This document shows positions 11,401 through 22,765 of a DNA stretch of 64,000 nucleotides, piece by piece. Made by a program: the position numbers and the translations under genes. This stretch comes from Lanius collurio (taxonomy: Eukaryota > Chordata > Aves > Passeriformes > Laniidae). The stretch lies in NCBI GenBank assembly GCA_020086605.1, contig JACBWW010000003.1, forward strand, positions 1,203,101 to 1,267,100. The letters are read 5' to 3'. Each line of letters opens with the position of its first letter. Position 1 is the stretch's first letter. The notes beneath the pieces were generated by a model. That model saw nothing but the letters and a program-made list of their open reading frames with translations, ran no database searches and was not told the DNA's origin.

Positions 11401-13629
11401 CAGTGCAGTTTCAAGGTGCATCTTACCCTCTCATGGTGTCCAAAATGATCAAGTATCTCCTTACCTTAACTGAAAATGCTGAAGCAGCTGCATAACCAAG
11501 CATCTGCTTGGTAAGGTGGAACATCCCCATGCAAGCATTCATCTGTACAGCCCTGGTGTGGGTGCCCTGTTTGAGCCAGAGAACATATGCTGAATTGCAG
11601 CTACCATGTGAGATTGCTGTCTGACAGGTCTCTTCAAAGAGAAAGATCACCCTTCACCAAAAATGTTAGATCTGTGTCTTTTGTCCTACAGACCTCTTTG
11701 GGTTCAGAGCAGCATCTACCTTTTTACAAGTAAGGAGCATCTGCATCACCATAGCTATTTATAACTACATAGCAGCTTTTCCAAGTAGGTCTAAACCACA
11801 GACATCATCTTCCTTTCCTTGGCAGCTTAGTCCTCTACCTTCGCCCTTCAGAAACTTGATGAAATATGCTAATTTCCACCAAGCTTTATTTGTTCCTGTT
11901 CCTTAGAAGGTGTCTGTGAAGGCCACCAGCTGAATAGAGCTGTGCCAGCTCATGGCAGCAGGGATCAGCTGTGGTAAGACTTGCTTACCAAGCCTTGAGC
12001 ACTGCCATGTTCTGCCTTGTGCATTGCAGACAGCCTTTCCTTGAGCGTACATGTCTGGAGGAACAGAAAAGGCAGGATGCACCTGAGGTGCTTGGATGGT
12101 TCCTAGGCATTAAATCTATTTAGTTACTGCTTGAAACTAAATCTATTTGAGGGTTGTTTCATGACTTTAGTTAATTAAAAGGCTTTTATTTAATGCTGAT
12201 TACTCTTATATTTAGTGGGAAAAAAAGATGTTACTTCCAATATTGTCTCTTCGCATAAGTAGAATTAGCTGCTTTTGCTGATATAATCTCCTATTAGTAA
12301 GTAACCAAGAGAGATTCATTATTGTCTCTTGAAGCTTAAGAAATGTCAAAGGTATTAAAACATTGACATTTTGTTGCAGCGAGATCTGTGAGATAAGCCA
12401 GTAAACTGCCTCGAGGCAAACTCTGAGATTACTCATCCGATTCTGTTGCTGTGATATGGCATTGTGGCATAAAATTGTCGTGAGTCACCCCCTCCCCTGT
12501 CAAGGTTCACACAAATGGCTGTGTAGCATTTATCATGGTTGTAATGGACTCAAAAAGGGCAGAACTAGAAACTGAGAGCTGTTTGTGGTGCTGATTTTCA
12601 TAACAAAATGTGAGCTTGTTAGAATCTGTAATTTTTTTACCAGGGCCAAATGAAATGCTGCACATGACCTGATCAGATGATACTGAAAAAAACCAATATT
12701 AAATCACTCAGGTTCAGGCAGTCGGGATAGCTCATAATTGTCTAAATGCCCTAAAAAAAGATTATTTCTCCTAAGTTAATATCTTTCCTTCCACCTATCT
12801 TTCCTGGTTCAATTTCTATTTTATTATAGTCCTTTCCAAGTGCATTGAGAAGACAAGAAAAAAAAAAAATCCTTGCCTGGTGAAAAGACCTGTCCTGTCT
12901 ATGTGTCCAAGATGCTCATTCTTCTTGTTCACCTCCTGGGTGCTGTCTGCTGTCCAGCTGTAACTCTGTCCTTCAGCCTTGTCCTGGTGCCTTTAAGCTT
13001 ACCATGGCCCATATTTCTGAGCTTGCTTGAGTTAAACCATGCAGAGGCAGGCAGTTGTCATCCAGCATGTATCAGCAGCCTCAGTTTCTCTCTTTGCTGG
13101 CCAGGACAGCCTGCAGGATGCCCTCGGTTTATTTCACCCTTCCTCCAGGATGCCTGAAACTGTCACAGATCACAGTGGGACAGCCATTCCACTAGCACAT
13201 TTCTTCCCTTTCTCTGAGAATATGTTTTAGAGGCAATAAATACTTCTGGGCTTTGGCAAAAAAAAAACAAAGCCAAACAAAACAGGAAGAATAGCTTTAT
13301 TGACAGTTTGAAAAAAGCAGATTAAGTTTTTTGCATTTCTTTGTTACAGAAAGTGGTAAGAAGTGAGCTGTAGCACTGCAGTGAGCATCAGCTGACATTC
13401 TTTCTCCACTAACCTATGGCCTGGCTGGCACATGAACCAGTGCTAAAGCAGAAAGGCCTTGGTATCATTAAAAAACACGTTTTCTTAAACACCACTTTTG
13501 GATTAGAATGGATTTTAAGACCAAAAATCCCATCTCCATCATTGCTTCAGCCTGCATGGAGTAAGGAAACTCTGCCCAAGCTACATCAAGGCCTTACTGC
13601 CTTCTCACTACCTCTGTTCCTGGTCTTGG
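5401..13629. other. Non-coding tract, no exon supported
   Basis: About 8 kb of ordinary unique sequence. I read both strands for exon-sized open segments flanked by acceptor (pyrimidine tract plus AG) and donor (GTRAGT) signals and found none worth reporting. Reading frames of 60-125 codons are scattered and overlap on both strands, as expected by chance. No tRNA, rRNA or recognised repeat was seen. Confidence 0.5.
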
Positions 13630-13890
13630 TGTTTAGCCTTGAGAAGAGACAGCTGAGATGGGACCTCATCGATGTCTGTGAGTATCTGGAGGGAGGGTGC
13701 CAAGAGGGTGGATCCAGGCTCTGCTTGGTGGTGCTGAGCAATGGGACAAGAGGCAACAGGCAGAAACTGATGCACAGGAAGCTCCACCTGGATGTGAGGA
13801 AGAACTTCTTCACCATGCAGGTGACCAAGCACTGGAACAGGTTGCACAGAGAGGTTGTGGAGTCTCCCTCATTATTTAAGGTGTGCCAAC
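13630..13890 (+). mobile_element. CR1 LINE, truncated 3' fragment
   Basis: The segment matches the well-known 3' part of chicken-repeat-1 elements in sense orientation. It reads through the diagnostic phrases GAGAAGAGACAGCTGAG, GGGACCTCAT, ATGGGACAAGAGG, GATGTGAGGAAGAACTTCTT, AGCACTGGAACAGG and AGGTTGTGGAGTCTCC in the correct order. In family terms this is the C-terminal end of the reverse-transcriptase ORF (ORF2) and adjoining 3' region. It is 5'-truncated, as nearly all CR1 copies are, and diverged by many substitutions. A 167-codon frame from 13416 to 13919 runs through it and is a by-product, not a host gene. Boundaries are approximate, and the expected 3' terminal octamer repeats are not clear. 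Confidence 0.85.
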
Positions 13891-16800
13891 CCTCGGGTCT
13901 TTTTTTTAAGGAGAGGTGAGAACTCTTTCAGTTTTGAGTAGTGGGCTTTCTTCAGAGTGGAGGCAATGCTTTATCCGTCTGAGATCCTGAACAAGCTTGA
14001 TGTATCTTTTGCCCACAGGAGAGGGATTTACATTAGCCTCCATGCCCCTGCAGCCTTTCGGCTGAGGAAGCTCAGCCCCCCAGAGATGGCAGGTTGCTAT
14101 GCACTTACCCATGCTACCAACAAATTCCTTTTATTTTGGAGTGTTTTCTGTGGTGAGCCCTTTCCCTGCCTCTCAAGAGCCCAAAGGCAAGGAAAGCCCA
14201 CTCAGTAGGGCTGCCCTGACTGTGGGCTTTTGCTCAGCTGTTGCTGAAGGTTTCGTTCAGCTCTCTTATTACCACTCAGACATGCTCAATTTTAGTGGCT
14301 CAAGTATTCTCGAGACATATCAAGACAGATCTCAACCACTCCCCACTCAACCATTCCCCACTTTTCCCTTTCTGGAAAGCAGACATAGCTGCTATGCTAT
14401 AGCTCCTGCTCCAAGGAGGAAAGGCAATGAAAACAGCTGGATCTTCTGGTCTCTGCAAGCCAGGAGTCATAGATAAATTTTCACATTTGCATTGGAAGAT
14501 CCCACAGCTTCAGTTTGTGAAATACTTACCATACTCAGACTTCTCTCCATGTCTCCTCTTCCTCACCCAAGGTTCAAACTCAAAACTTAATCTTGGTTAT
14601 CTATTTAATGCTCAAAAAAGGTATCCCAGACTATCCTTAAAAGCCTTTTCCCATGTATCCAGGTCCAGATGTAACTGGCAGGCAGACTCTAGCTTGGAAG
14701 GGAGTCAGAACTCACAGTGGACCCAGGCTGGTACTGGCACATGAGACACAGACATAACCAGAAGAGGGATACCACCAAATAAAAACAGCAGCTCCATCAC
14801 AGCTTCCCGTTCTTCTCTGCCTTTCTGCAGCTTTATCTACTTTCAGAGTGCAGAGAACAGGGCACACACCCCATAGCACACCCTAGCAGAAGGTCAAAGT
14901 GAAAACAATCTCTTTTGGGCTTCATCTGCTTTTGGCTCTTCCTTCTCCTGAAGCCTGGTTTGTGAAGACACCTAATTCCCCCAGCTATCCCTCCATCCCT
15001 AGGCCTGTCCACAGCACTGGACTCCTTTTGTCTTCCAGTTGAGCTGTCCTTCCCCATGGTGGTTGACAATCCTCTTCCCTAGGACTTCTGCCCAACATCC
15101 TGTCTCCACCCTGGCACAGCAGATGAGGTCCATGCACCTCCTGAGCCACTGCAAGCTGAACAGTAAAAGCTCAGCCCTGAGGATCTGTCCAACCCTGACC
15201 ATGCCAGGCACAGAGAAGAAAATAACTGCTATCTTTTTCAAAGCAGGCTGCAGCTTCGTGCCTTCATTATGTATTACTCTTGTCATCAGCCAAAAAGCAT
15301 GCAGGAAAACAGCCAAGCCTAGCTTATCAAATGTGCCTGGTAAGAATATCTTGTGACTTAAAGCCTTGGCACAGCACACAGTACAGGCAAGCGCTTCCTC
15401 TGCAACTGTTTGAATTTTCCTGGCTATTTTGGAGGGAGGCCAGGGGGACCAGTCTCACCCTGAAACTGGGCATGTGTAAGCGTCTTGCTGAACCAAGGCC
15501 AAAATTTCCCTAGAAGAAAAAAGGCAGAGCTTGTATAAGCCTGAAAATCAACAACAACAAAAAAACTTTACTCTCATTTCCATAAGGCATGGAAATGAGG
15601 AGCAAATCTGCAGTAAATCGGTCAGAGATGAGCATTTGGATTCAGATTTCATTAGCTTGCACATCTGGTTAAAATGAGGCATGATTTATTACAAGCTCTA
15701 AGGAGATGTATGGGCCTCTATTAAGTGATTAGGGACAGGAGTCTCCCTCCTCCTCCAATCATTTTTTTCCCTTTTTCTAATTTCATAATGGCCAGTTTGA
15801 AATTTCCACAAACACTAATGGGATCTGTTTTCCCTCATGAGAGCTCTCTCCACCTCCTTTGACAATTGAAGATATGACAAGGCAGCAGCCTTTAGCAGAA
15901 GATTGTTGGCACAGCCCTGCCAGGATGGACTCAGCAGTGCTGCAAAGGGCAAGTCTGCCCTAATGGGGAAGATTTTCTGTACCCAGAAAGACAGCGCAGC
16001 ATTTATGAAAAGTCACTCTTCCATATTAATAAAATGGCTTGCACTAGGTGGGCGTATAGCTAAGCTGAGCACCAGATGAAGGTGACATGAAGCACCTGAG
16101 CGTGGGAGTGGCAGTGCCTGCCATGGGATGCTCTGGGGAGCTGCAGGTGCTGGGATTTTTCCACCACCAAGACCTGTTCTCCTGTCCTATCCTTGCCAGG
16201 CTCAGCCAGCCCATGGGCCCCACATTTTATGCCCCAGGACTGCAGGGTGCTATTGCCTGCACAGCCCCATGGCAGACAAGTGAGGGTAGTCCAATCCATT
16301 GCTTTCCTTCACAGCAATTCTGTGTCCCTAAATAATGTGATTTTTAAGGCAGATATTGTAAAATTTGCCCAAAAGACAGTGTCCATCATCCTGGGGGGAA
16401 ACTGGTGGGGTAAGATTCATGTCCCTTGTCAGGTCCCCAAGAGCATGGAAAGGTAAAGGTGGCTCCAGATAACCCCCATGTATGTCATTGTTTACTCCTA
16501 GCTAAAGTTCAGCCGGCAGTGTTAGGTGTGCAAGGGAGAAATTAAGCAGCTGTGGGTTTCATGTGGCAGCTAGAGCTGAATGTACTCAGTTACTGCTCAA
16601 GCCCACACAGCGAGGCTGTGGAAGAGATACATGCATAATTCATATACTTTTAATTAAATGGTAACATCTTTCAATATATTGAATTTACTGCAATTACATT
16701 TATCGTAATTACATTTATCTCTTCACACCCTTTGACCTACTGAAGCATCACTTCTTTTCTTTCAGTTACAGTATGAACATAAACAACACTAATTGGACTT

Positions 16801-19800
16801 TAGGACTAGATGTGACAAAGGAGACCTGGAGCTGTTCAAGGCTCTCCCCATTGCAGAGGGCAGTGCCAGAACAGGGATGCCCAAGGGCCACTGAGGGAGA
16901 GAGAAGCTGCCATGAGTTGACCCACAGCTGCAGGGAACAAGTCCTGCATGTCCTAAAGCTCCTCTCTGAGGCTTGGATACAGTGTTCTTGGAAGGGTTTT
17001 CAAGCAAGCAAAGCTGTTCTGCAGGAGCTTTGTTCAAGCAGAGACCACAGTGCGGCCAGGGCTGTGCAAGCCATGGTGACCAGGCTGGTGGGAACTGGGG
17101 TTTGGGATTGGCAGAGGTGGCCCTTGGAGATCAGCTGAGCCACCTCAGTGCTGCATGCAGTTTTTGTTCAGGAGAAGGGTGTCCCTAGAAAGCCTGGAGC
17201 TTTTGCCATTGAGTGTGTAGGTAATGCACACAGCTGGGAGATGCGTCACCTCTGAGCAGCAGGCTGCTGACACACCATGGCATGGTCTTCTCTGCCAAGC
17301 TCCCTGCTCAGCTCCCCATAGTCTGTGATGGGATCTACTGGGCACAGTGCAGAGTCAGTGTCTGGATCTGCTGGGCTGGGCAGGCCATGGCACAGCAGTG
17401 CTGGGGACCACTCATGTGGGAAGATGTTTCAAGGCACTGAGGATAGGCCACAGGACTGGCAGTGTAGGGGTTCAAGTCACTGTACTATTCCAGTTTTTCC
17501 AGAGAGGGAACCTAAATCGTGTTGCTGGGGAAGGATGGGAGATAGAAATCCCACAATGGGAGAAATAGGGTGAAGAGAGAAGACATGTCCCTGTTCCACC
17601 ACATCTCCCATTTCTTTCCAGTGTTTCAAAGTTTAGCACTGCAATATGGAGCAGCATAGGTAAACACCTCAGCAGTAGGAAGGGATAAAAGGGTGGTCAT
17701 TGCTACCTGTAGGAATATGGGGAGATCAGGGAGGCTGCAAAAATACCCTGTCTGAAGCAAGAAGAAAGAAAGGAGAGGGCCTCACTGATAAAATTGAGTT
17801 TAAGCACCAAAAATATGAGAGCAAAATCACTCACTTCAAGGGCAAATGGTAATATTCTCTCTTTAACACTACTCCTTTGTCCTTCTCTGGTGCCACAGAA
17901 TTAGCAGGAGTGTCACTGATGCTGAGCTGTGTAGCCACAGATATTTACTGGACTTGATGTGAGCCACTGCAGCCCTGGCTGATGGCAGACCCTCGCCAGC
18001 CAGCTGCTCTCTAATGAGAGACCATCTCATGGAGATTTCCTGTTTGGTGGGAAAACCTGTTGTGCTGTAATGCCTGTTAGACCCTGGAGCCAGGACAGCA
18101 GAAAGGGAGGTGGAGAGATGAGTGAGACAGAGGAAGGGTAGAAAAGTGTGGCTGGGGGAGCATCCACTGAGGGTCAGGGAAAGCAAGAGCTTGCAAGGGC
18201 CTTTAAAAAGGCAAAAGTTTTTCAACTGGAAAGCCAACAAAGCCAGAGGTGCTTGTGTGGGAGGGGTGCTCACCAGGGTAAAGGAAGCAGGCACCCATGA
18301 ACCAGTCTGTGAGTGAGTGCCTAGCAGAGGAGGGAGGGGCATTAGCAGGGTGGCGTGGAAAAGTATTAAGGGGCTGAGAGGCAGGTCTTTGAGGAGGTAC
18401 ATTCTGTTTCTGGTGGCTTGCAAATAACCAGGGCAAGTTGTCAGAAACCCACACTGAGCCTTGGCATGTTGAGCTGGAAGTGGAAAAATGGGAGTGCTCT
18501 TGGGCTGCAGAGCTAAGGCAGCTCCAGCACTTCCCCTCCCCTTCTTCATACGCCGGCAGCCTTGGTGGAGGTGCTTCCCAGGGGCTGTCATCCTCGCGTT
18601 GCCACAAAGGAGCTGTGAGCCAGCGTGACAGGGGCACTGCCGTTCTCGTTGGGAGCAAGCACTTGTACTGCCAAAGGCACTGGCTGCAGCTCTGCTGCAG
18701 ACTGCTCCATTCCTTCAGCAAAGATTGCTCCTGTGGCGTCTAGGCAGCTTTGGAGGGCACAAGTTTGAAATGCCTTCGCTGGAGGGAGGAGTGTTCAGTC
18801 TCACAGTGATGCCTTTACCAGTAAGTCCCTAATTTTGCACACCCAGGTAGAGGGCAGCTCACACTGACCTTTCTCTCCACAGCCTCATGCATCTACTCGT
18901 GGCCTCACTCATGGACACAAGGCAGCCTCCAAAACCTCCAGTGCCTCAGCTCTTATGGGTGCCTCTTACATACAGAAGCATCACAGCTCTCTGCCTCAAC
19001 AGCCCCAAACCCTCTCTGGGTGGCCATGGAGCTGCAAATATCTCATCTCCCAACATGGCAGTGCACATCCCATCTTGGAGAACTAAGAGGTTCAGTCAGC
19101 TGCAGCAAAAAATGTACCCAAAGAAGGACAGAAGGGCTGGATGGTATCAGCAGTCCTCCATCAAAAAAAACCCCCATCCAATCCTTGTCATCTCATGCAA
19201 AGCCACCTTGTGCCCTTGCCAAGCCTGGCATTGCTGGAACTGGGCCAGCAGCCAGAGCAGAGCATGAGACAATTAGCATAGAAATCAATTTTTTGTTGTT
19301 GTTTTTGAGAGCAACAAGGAAAATAATTTAAAAAAGTAAGACATTTGAGTTCTTCACATCATTGGGTCCCTGGGATGCTAAGCATCACTGAGCAAATATC
19401 TTTTAAAAAAATAATTTTCTCTGTGGTTTTCTTGGATTTCCAAAAGAGTTTACTAATGAAAGGCAGAGGGAGAATGATGCAAGAGGGTTAAGTTGCTCCC
19501 CTCTTGAAGAACTAAAAAATCACTGCATGAAACAGTAAAAGTCCATGTGGCTTTTATGCCACTCTGATGACAGAGCTGAACACTCACTGACATTATATAG
19601 CACACATACAAACTGTAGAAATGCTCAAAATGCTCATTAAAAAATAGCATAATTAGTATCAATTGCATATTGCTTATGTAATGAAGCAATTTTCTATATG
19701 TGATTTTAAAATAAAGTAAAAAGGCAAATGTTTTAGGCAGTATTTTGCCATCAGGCTGTCCAGCAGGTGACAGTGTGGGTTTTTGCTGCTCTCTTTTTTG

Positions 19801-21814
19801 CTGTTTTCCCCTATTCTGACCACCACAGATCCTGAAGACTGGTGAGGAGACACCTCACAGACCATATGTGCTACTGGCAGCATGTAAGACATGGTTGTAA
19901 TGGTCAAAGTTGTCAAACACATCTGATGCCACAGCTAAACATATCCTATTTTCGGCTTCTCACAAAAAGGGCAAGCGTGCCCTCCTCATCTGACACCACA
20001 GGCTGGATGCTCCCATGAACCTGTTCTGGGGGGGCTGGGAAAGGGCAATAGTTGATCTTTTATTTCCCTCATTCTCTGGCATATCCTCCTGTACATCTGG
20101 TCACAATCAGACCTGACTCTGTGTTTGCTGCAGGGTTGCCCTTCAGGTCAAGTTGCACTTGGGCACAGGGATCTCAGTGCTGGCCAGCCCCAAAGGCTTC
20201 ACTGTGCTTGGCAAAGGCATGGCTGTCACCTTTCATGAAGCTTGGAGTCTCTTCCATTCACCTGCATCTTCACTCTAGTGGGTGCCTTCCTACGCCCTTG
20301 CTGCCACAGGATTTGTGCACCACAGCCAGGCTGAAACCATTGCCTTATTGATCCCCTGCCCCAGCTTAACAGTGCCTACATGATAAGTCTGTTTTCTGCT
20401 GGAGAAAGCATGTCCCCAGAGATACAGAATTACTGTCAATGACTTCACACTCAGTGTCATAGATCAGTCATCTGATAACAAACCAAAAGATTGTTCAGAT
20501 TTACATCTCTGAAATCCCCACGCTTCTCCATTGCAGCTGAATTCCACAAGAGTATTTGCTCACCTTTTAGTGCACAGCTTCTCATTCCACTGCACCTCAG
20601 ATCACTGTTCTTTAGCAAAGACCTGTATTAAGGAGAATTAATTAACTAGGTTTACTGTCTGGATAATCAATTTTCTCAGTATAAATTGAGTAGTGTTGGA
20701 AGAATGCTGATCTGTTGCTCCTCTGATTTCTCCGCATGGAGATTAAAAATAGAAGAAGATCCAGATGGAGAAATTGGGTTGGGATCAGATTCCTTCTGAA
20801 TACAGAGTTTTGGCAACCTCAGAAAATGGGGTGAACATTGCTGGGATTTAATTTCCTAAGTGCATTGGAAAGTTAATGTCAAAACCTCCTGATTTAGAGG
20901 TATTTGAAGGAAGGGGAAATGTTTCATTCTGAAGCAACTTTTCATTTAGACATTGAAAGAAAGGCAAAATCAAGGGCAAAAATCTGAGTGAAATGTTTTA
21001 ATTGGTTTGAAAGAAATTGCAGTGAACAGGCTTTGTTTGTTGTGGGTTTTTTGGTGGGTATGTTTTTAAATTTTCCTCAATGGAGCAGTTTAACAACTTG
21101 GTGTCTCTCAGCTTGGTGTGGAGCATTCCTCCCCACTGCTTCCACTGTAGTAATGTTTTTTTGCTGCCTTTTGAGTCCTAGATGAAAGCCCAAAAACCTG
21201 CCAAGTTTTGTGTTTGTCTACCTTGATCCTGACAGTGTTTTTTTTGGCTCTGATATTCAGCAAAGTGTGCCCCACCTAATGACCCCACAAATGATTGGCA
21301 CCCCACAAAACTGGACTATAACTTTAAGCTGGAGGAAACCCTCTGGGTTTCATGAAGAAATTATCTCTCCATTTTTTCTTTGCATTGCAATTTTTTTTAA
21401 TGAATGTGAATCCACTTTACTAGCAAGCAAATGTTTCCTTTAATTGGCATGTTGCCTCTTGCCTCCTAAATGACAGGTTTGACTACAAATTGCTCAGACT
21501 CTATGATTTATTTTTCATTTCTTTTATTGCAGGCATGAATACAGGAACAGGTAAACAGCTGAGCCGTAAAAGTTTCTCTTTAGGCATGTTTTCAACAAAA
21601 TGCCATCATACACTGTCTGATGATACACGCTGCTACTCAGATGAAACAAAATGGGAGCAGTCTTGCTTTAAAGCTGCTCCCCACCACTCAATGCTGCAGC
21701 TGCCAAAGAAGCCTTCTCCTTCACTTACTCTCTATCTTCCCTCCTTCTCCATCTACAGCTTCTTTTACGGCACTTAACTTTACAAAACACAGTTGTGAGG
21801 CTAATCTTACATGC
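13891..21814. other. Non-coding tract downstream of the minus-strand gene
   Basis: Somewhat GC-richer DNA, especially 16-19 kb, holding no exon I can support. The region lies beyond the poly(A) signal of the minus-strand gene, so it is intergenic or intronic to another unit. The longest reading frame of the whole window is here (minus, 17869-18591, 240 codons), but it is Leu/Ser/Pro-rich, overlaps another frame of 172 codons on the same strand, and has no domain or splice context. Confidence 0.5.
16670..16719. repeat. 14-bp perfect palindrome followed by 15-bp tandem pair
   Basis: TTCAATATATTGAA at 16670-16683 is its own reverse complement. It is followed by two copies of a 15-base unit containing AATTACATTTATC (16690-16704 and 16705-16719, one mismatch). 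These are short AT-rich simple structures, with no inferred function. Confidence 0.7.
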
Positions 21815-22067
21815 AATTACAGATCAGTCTCAGTATATTTATTGCAAACTCCTTGAACATCAGGACATTAAAAAAAAAAAAGAAAAATAAAAAGAAAGAA
21901 AAAATATTCCATTGCATAATTACAAGTAGGGTTTTTTTGTAGCAAATGAACCATAAATGTATTTGGAAAAAAAATAAATAAATTAAACCAAAGGCTAATT
22001 GTAAACAGTTCAAAGAAAACATGATGCTGCCTCCAATGAAACATTTCACTGCATTGCCAGCTCTGTT
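21815..22067 (-). other. Probable 3' UTR of the minus-strand gene
   Basis: Downstream of the TGA at 22068-22070 the minus strand is U-rich in its middle and then reaches a canonical AATAAA hexamer (21838-21843). Cleavage would be expected some 10-30 bases further, near 21810-21830, giving a short UTR of about 250 bases. The order of stop codon, U-rich sequence and poly(A) signal is what makes the adjoining exon look terminal. The exact cleavage site is inferred. Confidence 0.55.
21838..21843 (-). terminator. Polyadenylation signal AATAAA
   Basis: The minus strand reads GCAATAAATATAC here, about 225 bases after the stop codon of the terminal exon. It is a canonical hexamer in a plausible position. 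Isolated AATAAA motifs are common in AT-rich DNA, so the call rests on its context. Confidence 0.5.
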
Positions 22068-22249
22068 TCAAGTGGGCACATAGGCATCCTGTTGCAAGAG
22101 AGTGAAGCCACGAACTGAAACTTTGGAGGAGTTAATTTTCAAATTTTGCTCTTCCAGGGTGTATGAAACATGAAAGGTCTGCACACACTGTGGGATCTGA
22201 GAGAGGTGTGGAATCTCAACCAACATCTCAAAAGAAAACCCAGTTGTTC
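22068..22249 (-). CDS. Terminal coding exon of unidentified minus-strand gene
   Basis: The minus strand shows an acceptor CTATTTTGTTTTAAAAG followed by an open segment of 59 complete codons and a TGA. The peptide starts (G/R)TTGFSFEMLVEIPHL, contains QTFHVSYTLEEQNLKI and ends QQDAYVPT. Its alternation of hydrophobic and polar residues looks like beta-strand-rich folded protein, unlike the low-complexity chance frames nearby. The exon takes one base from the previous exon (xGA). A short 3' UTR and poly(A) signal follow. I do not recognise the domain. An adaptor-appendage-like or other beta-sandwich C-terminus is only a guess from residue pattern. The exon call is reasonably sure and the function is unknown. 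Confidence 0.6.
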
Positions 22250-22738
22250 CTTTTAAAACAAAATAGTGGAAACAGCTGAGCCACACGAAAACAGAGCACA
22301 ATTGGTTGGTTTCCATAAGAGACTGCAAAATGAGAAAATATTTAACTCCTTGCATAGCTATTTAAATGGCCAATAAATTTTGCTGGAATCACCCAAACAT
22401 GACAACATTGCATTCTGCTGCTTAGAGACTTCACGCTGAAAAGCTGGGATCTGCTGACGAGGTCAGAGCATCACTTGGGGCACTGCGAAAAGCCGGGGCC
22501 ACCCCTGGTAGGCTCTGCCAGTGTGGCTGTAGCAGGACGTGTTCTCAACCAGCTACTCCCAGGTGGAGCACAACTGTAGCAAAGCCTCTGTGCTTATGTC
22601 ACTGTAAGTTGTTAGTCCAGCTCTCTGTTCTCCCACAAGGGACAAAAGCTGTTCTGATAAAAGGATATTTCTGGTAGTTTGTTTACACCTAATGCACAAG
22701 GCTTTCTCTGGCAGAGCTACGCCGATCACAAATCGTAC

Positions 22739-22765
22739 CTCGAAGCTGAACCCTGGATGATGCAG
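22739..22765 (-). CDS. Candidate 27-base exon before the terminal exon
   Basis: The minus strand has an acceptor CTTGCTGACTCAG, then 27 open bases and a donor CGAG|GTACG. In the frame that joins the terminal exon it encodes ASSRVQLR, giving VQLRGTTGFSFE across the junction. Phase is one base in and one base out, matching the terminal exon. The pyrimidine tract is modest and such short segments arise by chance, so this is tentative. The preceding located exon (25102-25263) leaves two bases, so another exon must lie between if both are real. Confidence 0.3.

Noticed and set aside
13416..13919. 167-codon plus-strand frame.
   Set aside because: It runs through a CR1 3' fragment (13630-13890) and is explained by that repeat.
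17869..18591. Longest reading frame in the window, 240 codons on the minus strand.
   Set aside because: Leu/Ser/Pro-rich with no domain, overlapped by a 172-codon frame in another minus register, locally GC-rich DNA with few stops, no splice or promoter context, and beyond the poly(A) signal of the real gene.
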